DNA from: Pseudomonadota bacterium
Lineage (GTDB): Bacteria > Pseudomonadota > Gammaproteobacteria > Steroidobacterales > Steroidobacteraceae
Assembly: GCA_023433515.1 (NCBI GenBank)
Contig: JAEZCN010000079.1
Location: 1 to 29,069, forward strand
Length of the DNA stretch: 29,069 bases
Direction: 5' to 3'
Position numbers and translations under genes: made by a program. Numbering within the stretch: position 1 is the first letter of the stretch; every line of letters starts with the position of its first letter. This document shows, piece after piece, positions 1 through 8,431 of the stretch. Below the pieces are notes generated by a model. It saw only the letters and a list, made by a program, of their open reading frames with translations, made no database searches and was not told the origin of the DNA.

Positions 1-548
1 CGCTCGCGCACGGCACCGCGCCGGTGATCTGGGGCGAGCCGGGCAACAACGCCCAGCATTCGTTCTTCCAGATGCTCCACCAGGGCACGCCGCGCGCGGC
101 GCTCGATTTCCTGCTGCCCGCGCGCTCCTCGAGCGCCAATCCCGAACAGGCGATGCTCGCCGTCGGCAATTGCCTGGCGCAGGCCGAGGCGTTCGCGTTC
201 GGATACACGATCGAGCAGGCGACGCGCGAGCTCACCGAGCGCAAGGTTTCACCCGCGCGCATCGAACTTCTCGCGCGTCACAAGGTCCATGCCGGCAACC
301 GCCCGTCTTCGATCGTCGCCTTCGAGCGACTCGACCCGCGCACGCTGGGTAGTTTGATCGCGATGTACGAGCACAAGGTGTTCGTGCAGAGCGTGATCTG
401 GGGCATCAATGCATTCGACCAGTGGGGCGTGGAGCTCGGCAAGAAAATGTGTGAAGAAGTGTTGCCGCTGGTGCGCGATCCGGCTTCGGCCGGGGTGCCG
501 GCCACGCTGAAACCATTGCTGGCGCGGCTCGCGCAGTGGAGATCATGA
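1..548 (+). CDS. pgi: Glucose-6-phosphate isomerase, C-terminal part (5' end outside window)
   Basis: Cytoplasmic enzyme interconverting glucose-6-phosphate and fructose-6-phosphate. The reading frame is open from base 3 and ends at TGA 546-548, so only the last ~180 residues of a ~550-residue enzyme are present. The PGI signatures are visible: GEPGNNAQHSFFQ with its conserved His, then HQGT, and near the C-terminus QWGVELGK, which carries the conserved active-site Lys. The usual NGQH motif reads NAQH here, a minor change. The stop codon overlaps the ATG of the following wzi gene (ATGA at 545-548), so the two are probably translated from one mRNA. Placing this enzyme ahead of export genes fits a role in supplying fructose-6-P for GDP-mannose and GDP-fucose; that role is inferred from context. 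Confidence 0.96.
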   Translation, partial: LAHGTAPVIWGEPGNNAQHSFFQMLHQGTPRAALDFLLPARSSSANPEQAMLAVGNCLAQAEAFAFGYTIEQATRELTERKVSPARIELLARHKVHAGNRPSSIVAFERLDPRTLGSLIAMYEHKVFVQSVIWGINAFDQWGVELGKKMCEEVLPLVRDPASAGVPATLKPLLARLAQWRS

Positions 549-2026
549 GGATGCGCGCACTCGCGCTCGCGTTGCTCGCCATCGTCGGCCTGCAGGCCGA
601 GGCGCGGGCCGATGCGGGGTGGTTCGAGGTCGGCGACACGCAGCTGCGCATCGACCTGCAGCTGCTCAACGATGCCGACGTCATCACCTATCCAATGAAT
701 CAGTGGCCGATCCCGCGCGCCGCGGTGCGCTACGCGCTGTCGAACGCGAAGGAGCATTTCGCCACGAACGCTGCCGTGTCGGCTGCCCTGGCGCGAGTGC
801 GGGATCGTTTCGAACCCCCCGCGGGCCGGCTGTCCTTCAACGCAGTAGCTCGGGCCGGGGAACCGGGCCTGCTGCGTAACTTCGACACCGTGGCGCGTGA
901 AAGCGCCGAGCTCGGCGGCGGTATCGGTTACGCGGAAGGACGATTCTCGGCAAACCTCAATCTAGTCGGGGTTGCGGATCCTTCGGACGGACAGGATGTG
1001 CGCGCGGACGGGTCGCACGCCACATTCCAGCTCGGCAACTGGCTGCTGTCCGCGAACACGCTGGATCGATGGTGGGGGCCCGGGCACGAGAGCAGCCTGA
1101 TCCTTTCGAACAATGCGCGTCCCATGCCGACGTTCATGGTCGAGCGCGCCGTCGCGAAGCCGTTCGAAACGAAATGGCTTTCATGGCTCGGCCCGTGGCG
1201 ATTCAACTTCGCCATCAGCCAGATGGAAGACGAACGCGAGGACATCGACAAGCCGCTCTTCATGGCGTGGCGCGTGACGATCATGCCGTTCAAGGACGTC
1301 GAGATCGGGTTTTCCCGGACGGCGCAGTTCTGCGGCGAGCAGCTCGAGTGCAACTGGGACACGTTCTGGAACATGATGGCCGGCAACGACAATGTCGGAT
1401 TCGATGCGACGCCCGAGAATGAACCCGGCAACCAGATGGCCGGGTTCGACATGCGCTGGGCCTCGCCCATCGGCAGCGGACCGTACGCGCTCTACGCGCA
1501 GTACATCGGCGAAGACGAGTCGTCCTATCTACCTGCCAAGTACCTGGCTCAGTTGGGGGTCGAATTCTGGAAGCCGCTGGTGAGCGGCGGAATCGTGCAG
1601 GGCTTCGCGGAGTATGCCAACACGACCTGCTCGGCGCTGAGCAGCAGTGGCCCATACTACAACTGCGCTTACAACCAGGGTCGCTTCGACGTGGAAGGAT
1701 ATCGCTATCGCGGCCGCGTCATCGGACACACGACCGACAGCGACGCGGAGAGTTATGCGATCGGGGCTAGCTACTCGCAACCCGATGGCACGCTCTGGCG
1801 CCTCACCGCGCGGGCTGCGCGCCTCAATCACGACGGCGTCGACGCTCGCAACACGGTGAGCGCCGGTCCGTCCGATTACGCCGGCCTCGAGTTCGGCTGG
1901 CGGGGCAGGTTGTTTGGCGAATCACTTTCGGCCGAGCTGGGGGTCGACTATCTCGAACCCGAAGGCGGCGACGGCGAACTGGAGCCGTACGGTTTCATCG
2001 GCTGGCGGCACGAATTCGCGCCGTGA
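545..2026 (+). CDS. wzi: Wzi-family capsule assembly outer-membrane protein (copy 1)
   Basis: Predicted outer-membrane beta-barrel of the Wzi family, which in Escherichia coli group 1 capsules attaches or organises polymer at the cell surface. I chose ATG 545 because it overlaps the pgi stop (ATGA) and directly starts a signal peptide (MRMRALALALLAIVGLQ, cleavage near ARA-DAG). A GTG at 536 in the same frame is a less likely start. The product is 493 aa, close to the ~480 aa of known Wzi. After the signal come a short helical region with an LRIDLQLLNDADVI-type motif, a central RWWGPG motif, SLILSNNARP, and alternating aromatic/hydrophobic strands to the C-terminus. Two clustered Cys pairs (FCGEQLEC and TTCSAL/YYNC) may form periplasmic disulfides. 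It is a clear paralog of the next gene. Confidence 0.87.
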   Translation: MRMRALALALLAIVGLQAEARADAGWFEVGDTQLRIDLQLLNDADVITYPMNQWPIPRAAVRYALSNAKEHFATNAAVSAALARVRDRFEPPAGRLSFNAVARAGEPGLLRNFDTVARESAELGGGIGYAEGRFSANLNLVGVADPSDGQDVRADGSHATFQLGNWLLSANTLDRWWGPGHESSLILSNNARPMPTFMVERAVAKPFETKWLSWLGPWRFNFAISQMEDEREDIDKPLFMAWRVTIMPFKDVEIGFSRTAQFCGEQLECNWDTFWNMMAGNDNVGFDATPENEPGNQMAGFDMRWASPIGSGPYALYAQYIGEDESSYLPAKYLAQLGVEFWKPLVSGGIVQGFAEYANTTCSALSSSGPYYNCAYNQGRFDVEGYRYRGRVIGHTTDSDAESYAIGASYSQPDGTLWRLTARAARLNHDGVDARNTVSAGPSDYAGLEFGWRGRLFGESLSAELGVDYLEPEGGDGELEPYGFIGWRHEFAP

Positions 2027-3477
2027 TGCGCATCGCGAAGTTCCTTTCCAGTCTTCTTGCGGCCTCTCTCTTCCTCGTTGCGCCCGCAATCGCCGATCCA
2101 TGGCTGCAACCGGGCAACCAAGGGTTGCGCAGCGACATTCAGCTCCTGGCAGATGCCGGGATCCTGCGCGGGCCCGTCACCACTTGGCCGCTTTCATGGC
2201 CCGACATTGCGCGCGACGCGCTCGCGGCAAATGCCGATGGACTCGACCTCGCGACGACGGCCGCCCTGATGCGCGTGCAGCGTCTGTCGCGTGATGCCTC
2301 GTCCCGCGGATTCGCGGGCGCCGGCATTCGCGTGCGAGGTGCATACGAACCCACCGCGCTCCGTTCGTTCGAGGATACGCCGCGCGAAGAGGGCGAACTT
2401 TCGCTGCGGGCAAGCTGGCTCGGGGATCACCTGGCGATGAACCTGCAGGGGACCTACGCGGCGGATCCGGACGATGGCAAGGATTTCCGGCCGGATGGTT
2501 CCTACCTGGGAATCAACATCGGAAATTTCATGATTTCCGCCGGTTACATGGAACGCTGGTGGGGTCCGGGCTGGGATGGCAGCCTGATCCTGTCCACCAA
2601 CGCGCGTCCCATTCCCAGCATCACCCTCGAACGCAACTACACGGATCCCTTCAAGACGAAGCTGCTGTCGTGGATAGGTCCATGGCGGGCTAGCATCGCG
2701 ATGGGACGTGCCGAGTCCCATGACGTGCCGGTGCCTGACGTCCGCTTTCTCGCGGCGCGTGTGAACTTCAAACCGCGACCCTGGCTGGAGTTCGGTCTGA
2801 CGCGCACCGCGCAGTGGTGCGGCGGAGGGCGCGAGTGCGACTGGGGCACGTTCACCGACATGCTGTTGGGCCAGGACAACCAGGATGACGAGCAGCCGGG
2901 GAACCAGATGGCGGGGTACGACATGCGGTTGCGCTCGCCCTGGAAGAGGTTGCCGCTCGCGTTCTATACGCAATGGATAGGGGAGGACGAGGCGGGTGGA
3001 TTGCCGAGCAAGTTCATCGGTCAGTTCGGACTCGAGAGTTGGTATTCCACGTCGCTCGGCGGCCTGCGCTTGCGTGTCGAGTACGCGGATACGGCCTGCA
3101 ATTTCTCGCGTGAGCAACCCGAGTTCGATTGCGCATATCGGAATGCGATCTACCCGCAGGGCTACACCTACCGCGGTCGCGTCATCGGGCACTCGATGGA
3201 CAACGACAGCCGGATGTTCACGGTGGGAGGCTTACTCAATCGCCCGAATGGCGACGTGCTGAGCCTGGCCCTGCGCAAGGTGAGGCTCAATCGCGACGGC
3301 GGGGGCACGCACGAAATCAGTACGATCCCTCTCGACGTCGACAATGTAGAATTGCTTTATTCGCGGGGAATGGGTGCCGGCAGGATCAGCTTTGGCCTGG
3401 GGTACACCGGGCAGGCCATGTCGACCGACTCGAACTCGCGAGTTCACGGTTTTGCGGTCTGGCAACAAGGATTCTAA
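2026..3477 (+). CDS. wzi: Wzi-family capsule assembly outer-membrane protein (copy 2)
   Basis: Second Wzi-type outer-membrane beta-barrel, 483 aa. ATG 2026 shares its first base with the stop of copy 1 (TGATG); a GTG at 2023 is an alternative. The signal peptide is MRIAKFLSSLLAASLFLVAPAIA, followed by DPWLQPGNQG. The N-terminal motif LRSDIQLLADAGIL and the following TTWPLSWPDIA are typical of the family. It shares the RWWGPG, SLILSTNARP, LSWIGPWR, GNQMAGYDMR, QWIGEDEAGGLPSKF and YRGRVIGHSMDND blocks with copy 1, so the two arose by tandem duplication, although the intervening residues have diverged widely. The Cys positions (WCGGGREC; TACNF/FDC) are also kept. The gene overlaps the following exporter gene (TAATG), which indicates coupled translation of all three export genes. 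Confidence 0.87.
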   Translation: MRIAKFLSSLLAASLFLVAPAIADPWLQPGNQGLRSDIQLLADAGILRGPVTTWPLSWPDIARDALAANADGLDLATTAALMRVQRLSRDASSRGFAGAGIRVRGAYEPTALRSFEDTPREEGELSLRASWLGDHLAMNLQGTYAADPDDGKDFRPDGSYLGINIGNFMISAGYMERWWGPGWDGSLILSTNARPIPSITLERNYTDPFKTKLLSWIGPWRASIAMGRAESHDVPVPDVRFLAARVNFKPRPWLEFGLTRTAQWCGGGRECDWGTFTDMLLGQDNQDDEQPGNQMAGYDMRLRSPWKRLPLAFYTQWIGEDEAGGLPSKFIGQFGLESWYSTSLGGLRLRVEYADTACNFSREQPEFDCAYRNAIYPQGYTYRGRVIGHSMDNDSRMFTVGGLLNRPNGDVLSLALRKVRLNRDGGGTHEISTIPLDVDNVELLYSRGMGAGRISFGLGYTGQAMSTDSNSRVHGFAVWQQGF

Positions 3478-6272
3478 TGCGCAGGGGATGGTTGTTAATA
3501 GCGGCGTCATGGGCGCTGTCAGGGCTGATGCCCGCGGTCTCACAGGTGCCGACCGCAGAGCAGCTCGAACTCCTTCGCGAAATGAGTCCCGAGGACCGTG
3601 CGGCTCTCATGGAAACTCTGGGCGTTGGTCGCCCCAACGCCATCGAAAGCACCGGTGAAGGAGAGCGCCGCCGCTCCGGCGAAGAGCCCACGGACGATGA
3701 ACGAGAACCGCGTGACCTGAAGCTGGAGACGCGGGCTGCCGAGGAGACGCTGAAGCCGGAAGACTCGGTCCTCGTTACCGTCGAATTCATCAAGGACAAA
3801 CCTCCGAAGGTCCTTCCGCAGGGCGAAGGCGTGCCGCCCCTCACGATTCCCGGCGAGCCGGCTCCAGTGTTCGAGCCGGAAGAGCGTGAGTTCCTGGAAG
3901 GACAGATTGCGCTGATCCGCACCCGCAATCCCTACCAACTCGATTCGTCGGGCGCGCTGCACCTGCCCGGTTTCGCGCCCATCCTGCTTGCCGGTCTCAA
4001 TGAAGAGCAGGCGACGAAACGACTCAAGGTGTTGAACGCCTTCCTCGAGCTCGACATAAAAGTCATGAAGCTGCCGGTGCTCAAGACGGGCATCGCGGGC
4101 CTCAAGCCCTTTGGTTACGACCTGTTCAAGGGGCGATCGTCGACATTCGCGCCATTCACCGACGTGCCCGTACCGTCCGAATACATCGTCGGCGCCGGCG
4201 ATCAGCTCTCCATTCAGCTCTTCGGCAGCACCAACCGCAATCTGCGTCTGACCGTGACGCGCGACGGAAACATCAATTTCCCAGAGCTCGGGCCGATCCA
4301 CGTCGCGGGTCGCACGTTCGCCCGCGTCGCCGCGGACATCGAATCGCGGGTGTCGAAGCAGATGATCGGCGTACGCGCGAGTGTGAGCATGGGAGACACC
4401 CGCTCGGTCCGTGTCTTCGTGATGGGCGAGGCGAATCGGCCGGGTAGTTATACGGTAAGCGGACTGGCGACGATCACGTCAGCGCTATACGCGGCCGGCG
4501 GCGTCAAGCCGATCGGTTCCCTGCGCGATGTCCAGCTCAAGCGCAATGGAGCGCTGGTGCGGCGGCTCGACCTGTACGACCTTCTGCTGCGCGGCGATAC
4601 CAAGGACGATGCCAACCTGCTTCCGGGTGATGTCATTTTCATTCCGCCGGTCGCCGCGACCGTGGCGGTGCACGGCGAAGTGAACCGGCCGGCCATCTAC
4701 GAGCTGCGCGGCGAGACGACCGTGGCGGAGATGGTGCAGCTGGCGGGCGGACTCACCTCCGAGGCCGACACCAGCCGGGTCGCGCTCGTGCGTGTCAACG
4801 ATCAGCGCGCGCGCGTCGTCGTCGACGTTCCGCTCGACGCCACGGGGCGCAGTGAACGGATGCGCAATGGCGACTCGCTTCGGGTGCTGCGCCTGCGTCC
4901 CACGCTCGACAATGGCGTGACCGTCGAAGGTTTCGTCTTTCGTCCGGCGCAGATGGCCTGGCACGATGGCCTCCGTCTCACCGATGTCTTGCCGTCGGTC
5001 GACGAGCTGAAGCCGAATGCCGATCTGAACTACATTCTTATCCGTCGTGAATTGCCGCCCGATCGTCGCGTGGTCACGGTCTCGGCGGATCTCGCAGCCG
5101 CGCTGCGCGATCCTGTCTCCGAGAAGAACGTCAGGCTCATGCCGCGCGATCGCATCATCGTGTTCGATACTTCGTCCGGCCGTCGCGAGGTGATCGAGCC
5201 GATCCTCGAGGAGCTGCGGCGCCAGTCTCGCATCGACCGGCCCACCACGCTCGTGCGCATCGACGGGCGCGTCAAGGCGCGCGGCGACTATCCACTGGAG
5301 CCGCAGATGCGCGTTAGCGACCTTCTGCGTGCGGGTGGTGGCCTCGAAGACGCAGCCTATGGCGCCGCGGCCGAACTCACGCGCTATCGCATCGAGGAGG
5401 GCGTTCGGCAGACGCAGCTCATCGAGATCGATCTAGCGGCCATCCTCAAGGGCGATGCGAGCGCCGACGTGCTGTTGCAGCCGTTCGATTTCCTGAACGT
5501 CAAGGAAGTGCCCGAATGGAGCGAGCTCGAGCAGGTGACGTTGCTCGGAGAAGTGCGCTTCCCCGGCATCTATCCGATTCAGCGTGGCGAGACATTGCGC
5601 TCGGTGCTGGATCGGGCGGGCGGACTCACGAGCATGGCTTTCCCGGTGGGCTCGGTGTTCACGCGAAAGGAGCTGCGCGAGCGCGAGCAACAACAGGTGG
5701 ATCGCCTTGCGGAACGGCTTCAGTCTGACTTGGCGGCGACCGCGCTGCAGGCAACCGCCGCGAACCAGGGCCAGGCGGGCCAGGCTCTTTCCATCGGGCA
5801 ATCGCTGCTCAACCAATTGAAAACGACCAAGGCAGTTGGACGTCTCGTCATCGACCTCAACGACGTGCTGGCTTCGCCGCGCGGCTCGGCGAGCGACATC
5901 GTTCTTCGCGAAGGCGACCAGTTGATCATTCCGAAGCAGAAACAGGAAGTCACGGTCATCGGCGAAGTGCAGAACATGACTTCGCACTTCTACCGCGAGA
6001 ATCTCACGCGAGACGATTACATCGGACTTTCCGGTGGGCTTACGCGCAAAGCCGACAAGGGTCGCATTTACATCGTTCGCGCGGACGGCAGCGTGGTGTC
6101 GAGCGAGAACAGCGGCTGGTTCCGCCGCAGCGGCCAGGTGGCGATGAAACCGGGTGACACGATCGTTGCGCCGCTGGACACGGAACGGATGCCTGCGCTG
6201 CCCCTGTGGCAGGCGGTCACCGGAATCCTCTACAACCTGGCAATCGCGGCCGCCGCCGTGAACTCCTTCTGA
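3477..6272 (+). CDS. Large multi-SLBB polysaccharide export protein (Wza-like)
   Basis: Putative outer-membrane/periplasmic export channel of the Wza/polysaccharide-export family, 931 aa against ~380 aa for E. coli Wza. I chose ATG 3477 because it overlaps the wzi stop (TAATG) and begins a signal peptide (MRRGWLLIAASWALSGLM..AVSQ); the frame stays open upstream but only antisense to sense in wzi. A charged, Glu-rich linker (residues ~25-110) leads to a polysaccharide-export domain beginning near residue 235 (EYIVGAGDQLSIQLFG). Six SLBB-like repeats follow, near residues 311, 395, 480, 591, 686 and 824, most opening with a V-x-GEV-x-x-PG-x-Y pattern. A hydrophobic segment ends the protein (~909-931), like the C-terminal helix that forms the Wza outer-membrane pore. 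There is no Cys after the signal peptide, so the usual Wza lipid anchor appears absent. Confidence 0.88.
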   Translation: MRRGWLLIAASWALSGLMPAVSQVPTAEQLELLREMSPEDRAALMETLGVGRPNAIESTGEGERRRSGEEPTDDEREPRDLKLETRAAEETLKPEDSVLVTVEFIKDKPPKVLPQGEGVPPLTIPGEPAPVFEPEEREFLEGQIALIRTRNPYQLDSSGALHLPGFAPILLAGLNEEQATKRLKVLNAFLELDIKVMKLPVLKTGIAGLKPFGYDLFKGRSSTFAPFTDVPVPSEYIVGAGDQLSIQLFGSTNRNLRLTVTRDGNINFPELGPIHVAGRTFARVAADIESRVSKQMIGVRASVSMGDTRSVRVFVMGEANRPGSYTVSGLATITSALYAAGGVKPIGSLRDVQLKRNGALVRRLDLYDLLLRGDTKDDANLLPGDVIFIPPVAATVAVHGEVNRPAIYELRGETTVAEMVQLAGGLTSEADTSRVALVRVNDQRARVVVDVPLDATGRSERMRNGDSLRVLRLRPTLDNGVTVEGFVFRPAQMAWHDGLRLTDVLPSVDELKPNADLNYILIRRELPPDRRVVTVSADLAAALRDPVSEKNVRLMPRDRIIVFDTSSGRREVIEPILEELRRQSRIDRPTTLVRIDGRVKARGDYPLEPQMRVSDLLRAGGGLEDAAYGAAAELTRYRIEEGVRQTQLIEIDLAAILKGDASADVLLQPFDFLNVKEVPEWSELEQVTLLGEVRFPGIYPIQRGETLRSVLDRAGGLTSMAFPVGSVFTRKELREREQQQVDRLAERLQSDLAATALQATAANQGQAGQALSIGQSLLNQLKTTKAVGRLVIDLNDVLASPRGSASDIVLREGDQLIIPKQKQEVTVIGEVQNMTSHFYRENLTRDDYIGLSGGLTRKADKGRIYIVRADGSVVSSENSGWFRRSGQVAMKPGDTIVAPLDTERMPALPLWQAVTGILYNLAIAAAAVNSF

Positions 6273-6298
6273 TTGGCCAATCAAACGCGGCTAACTAC

Positions 6299-7387
6299 GT
6301 GAGCAAGAAAGTACTAATTACCGGCATTACGGGGCAGGATGGTGCGTATCTGGCCGAGTTCCTGCTGGAGAAAGGTTACGAGGTGCACGGTATCAAGCGC
6401 CGCTCGTCGCTGTTCAATACCGATCGCATCGATCACCTGTACCAGGATCCCCACGAACGCAACGTCCACCTCAGGTTGCACTACGGCGACCTGACCGATG
6501 CGACCAATCTGATCCGCATCATCCAGCAGGTTCAGCCGGACGAGATATACAACCTCGCCGCGCAGAGCCACGTGGCGGTTTCCTTCGAGACTCCCGAATA
6601 CACGGCGAACTCCGATGCGCTGGGGGCGCTGCGCATCCTCGAGGCGATTCGCATCCTGGGACTCGAAAAGAAGACGCGTTTCTACCAGGCATCGACTTCC
6701 GAGATGTTCGGCAAGGTCCAGGAAGTGCCGCAGAAAGAGACCACGCCTTTCTATCCGAGATCTCCGTACGGCGCCGCGAAAGTCTACGCGTACTGGATCA
6801 CCGTCAATTACCGCGAGGCGTACGGCATCTACGCCTGTAACGGCATCCTGTTCAACCACGAGTCTCCGCTGCGGGGCGAAACTTTCGTCACCCGAAAGAT
6901 CACGCGCGGTCTGGCGCGCATCTCCGAAGGCCTGCAGAAGTGTCTCTATCTCGGAAACCTGGATTCCCTGCGTGACTGGGGACATGCGCGCGACTACGTG
7001 AAAGCTCAGTGGCTCATGCTGCAACAGGACGAGCCCGAGGATTTCGTCATCGCGAGCGGCGTGCAGCACTCGGTCCGCGAATTCGTGACCGCCGCGGCGA
7101 ACGAGCTGGGCATCCGGATCGAGTGGCAGGGCAAGGGGGTCGACGAAAAGGGAGTCGATGAGAAGACCGGCACGACCATCGTGAAGATCGATTCGCGTTA
7201 TTTCCGTCCGACCGAAGTGGACACATTGCTGGGCGACGCCAGCAAGGCGCGGCAGAAACTTGGCTGGAAGGCGGAAATCGACTTCAACACGCTCGTGAAG
7301 GAAATGGTTCGGTCCGATCTCGAGATAGCGAAGCGCGATGCGTTGGTGGCGCGCGAAGGTTTCAAGACCTACCGCTACAATGAATAA
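6299..7387 (+). CDS. gmd: GDP-mannose 4,6-dehydratase
   Basis: NADP-dependent short-chain dehydrogenase that converts GDP-D-mannose to GDP-4-keto-6-deoxy-D-mannose, the first step to GDP-L-fucose and GDP-rhamnose. The product is 362 aa, the normal family size. GTG 6299 is chosen because the protein then begins VSKKVLITGITGQDGAYL, the canonical N-terminus with the TGxxGxxG nucleotide-binding loop; there is no clear ribosome-binding site. Catalytic residues are visible: T133 and E135 in STSEMFG, and Y157/K161 in YGAAK. RR(S)SLFNTDRIDHL, NHESPLRGETFVTRKI and RYFRPTEVDTLLGD are also diagnostic. It lies 26 bp after the exporter gene and its 3' end overlaps fcl by 8 bases. Confidence 0.97.
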   Translation: MSKKVLITGITGQDGAYLAEFLLEKGYEVHGIKRRSSLFNTDRIDHLYQDPHERNVHLRLHYGDLTDATNLIRIIQQVQPDEIYNLAAQSHVAVSFETPEYTANSDALGALRILEAIRILGLEKKTRFYQASTSEMFGKVQEVPQKETTPFYPRSPYGAAKVYAYWITVNYREAYGIYACNGILFNHESPLRGETFVTRKITRGLARISEGLQKCLYLGNLDSLRDWGHARDYVKAQWLMLQQDEPEDFVIASGVQHSVREFVTAAANELGIRIEWQGKGVDEKGVDEKTGTTIVKIDSRYFRPTEVDTLLGDASKARQKLGWKAEIDFNTLVKEMVRSDLEIAKRDALVAREGFKTYRYNE

Positions 7388-8333
7388 GAACGCGCTGATC
7401 TACGTTGCAGGCGATCGCGGGCTGGTGGGCGGTGCCATCGTGCGCGCGCTGCACGCTGCCGGGTACACGAATCTCGTGACGCGGACCAGCGCCGAACTAG
7501 ACCTGCGTAACCAGGCGGCGTGCGAGCAGTTTTTCGCGACGTCGCGACCCGACCATGTGTTCCTGGGTGCCGCGAAGGTCGGCGGCATTCACGCCAATAG
7601 CACGTATCCCGCCGATTTCATCCGGGACAACCTGCAGATCCAGACCAACGTCATCGACTCGGCGTATCGTCACGGGACGAAGAAGCTCCTTTTCCTGGGT
7701 TCCAGTTGCATCTATCCGAAGTTTGCACCGCAGCCCATGCCAGAAAGCTGCCTGTTGACCGGGTCACTGGAGCCGACCAACGAGTGGTATGCGATCGCGA
7801 AAATCGCCGGGTTGAAGATGTGCCAGGCGTACCGGCAGCAATACGGCTTCAACTCGATTTCCGTGATGCCGACGAACCTGTACGGCCCCGGAGACAATTT
7901 CGATTTGCAGAACTCGCACGTGCTGCCGGCGCTGATCCGGAAGTTTCACGACGCCAAGCAGCGCGGAGACGAGGCGGTGGTAGTTTGGGGAACCGGCACG
8001 CCGCGCCGCGAGTTCCTGCACGTGGACGATCTCGCCGATGCCTGCCTGTTCCTCATGAACGGGTACGAGAGCGGAGAGTTGATCAATGTCGGCGTCGGTG
8101 ACGACATTTCGATCAAGGACCTTGCGATCCTCGTCCAGGGCATCGTGGGTTATCGAGGGCGCATCGAATTCGACACGACCAAACCCGATGGGACACCGCG
8201 CAAGCTTCTGGACGTCTCGCGGCTGCGGGCGCTGGGCTGGTCACCACGGATCGCTCTATCGGACGGCATTGCGGCGGTCTATCGGTGGTTTCTCGAGTCT
8301 GGAGCCGAGATCCGAACGGGGACGGCGAACTGA
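7380..8333 (+). CDS. fcl: GDP-L-fucose synthase
   Basis: Bifunctional 3,5-epimerase/4-reductase that turns the Gmd product into GDP-L-fucose. The product is 317 aa (E. coli 321). ATG 7380 overlaps the gmd end by 8 bases; the open frame extends upstream but only over gmd. The NADPH loop reads VAGDRGLVGGAI, with Asp where most homologs have His (GHRGMVG). S108 and C110 (FLGSSCIYP) and Y137/K141 (WYAIAK) match the catalytic set. EPTNEWYAIAKIAG, SVMPTNLYGPGDNF and RREFLHVDDLADA are conserved family blocks. With gmd it shows that the glycan, or another cell product, contains L-fucose or a related 6-deoxyhexose. Confidence 0.96.
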   Translation: MNKNALIYVAGDRGLVGGAIVRALHAAGYTNLVTRTSAELDLRNQAACEQFFATSRPDHVFLGAAKVGGIHANSTYPADFIRDNLQIQTNVIDSAYRHGTKKLLFLGSSCIYPKFAPQPMPESCLLTGSLEPTNEWYAIAKIAGLKMCQAYRQQYGFNSISVMPTNLYGPGDNFDLQNSHVLPALIRKFHDAKQRGDEAVVVWGTGTPRREFLHVDDLADACLFLMNGYESGELINVGVGDDISIKDLAILVQGIVGYRGRIEFDTTKPDGTPRKLLDVSRLRALGWSPRIALSDGIAAVYRWFLESGAEIRTGTAN

Positions 8334-8351
8334 AGCCCTGAACAGTAGGCG

Positions 8352-8369
8352 ACCGGCTTCATCGCCGGT
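8352..8369 (+). terminator. Possible weak terminator hairpin after fcl
   Basis: A perfect 6-bp inverted repeat, ACCGGC and GCCGGT, around a 6-base loop lies 19 bases after the fcl stop. A T-rich but interrupted tract (TTTCAGTTTC) follows. It sits in a 98-bp gap before the flippase gene, the largest break so far in the gene run. The U-tract is poor, so this may be only a partial or attenuating signal. Confidence 0.3.
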
Positions 8370-8431
8370 TTCAGTTTCTCCATTCTTGTCACACGCCGCC
8401 GGTCGGGGGTAATTGATTTGGACAATTCTGC

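Noticed and set aside
2194..3192. Long open frame on the reverse strand inside the second wzi gene (about 330 codons).
   Set aside because: It lies wholly antisense to a clear Wzi gene; GC-rich codon use produces such frames and the translation has no recognisable domain.
7132..7161. Tandem GVDEK-GVDEK repeat in GDP-mannose dehydratase.
   Set aside because: This loop is often GVxEKGxDxKTG in the family, so it is a normal variable segment, not a recent insertion.
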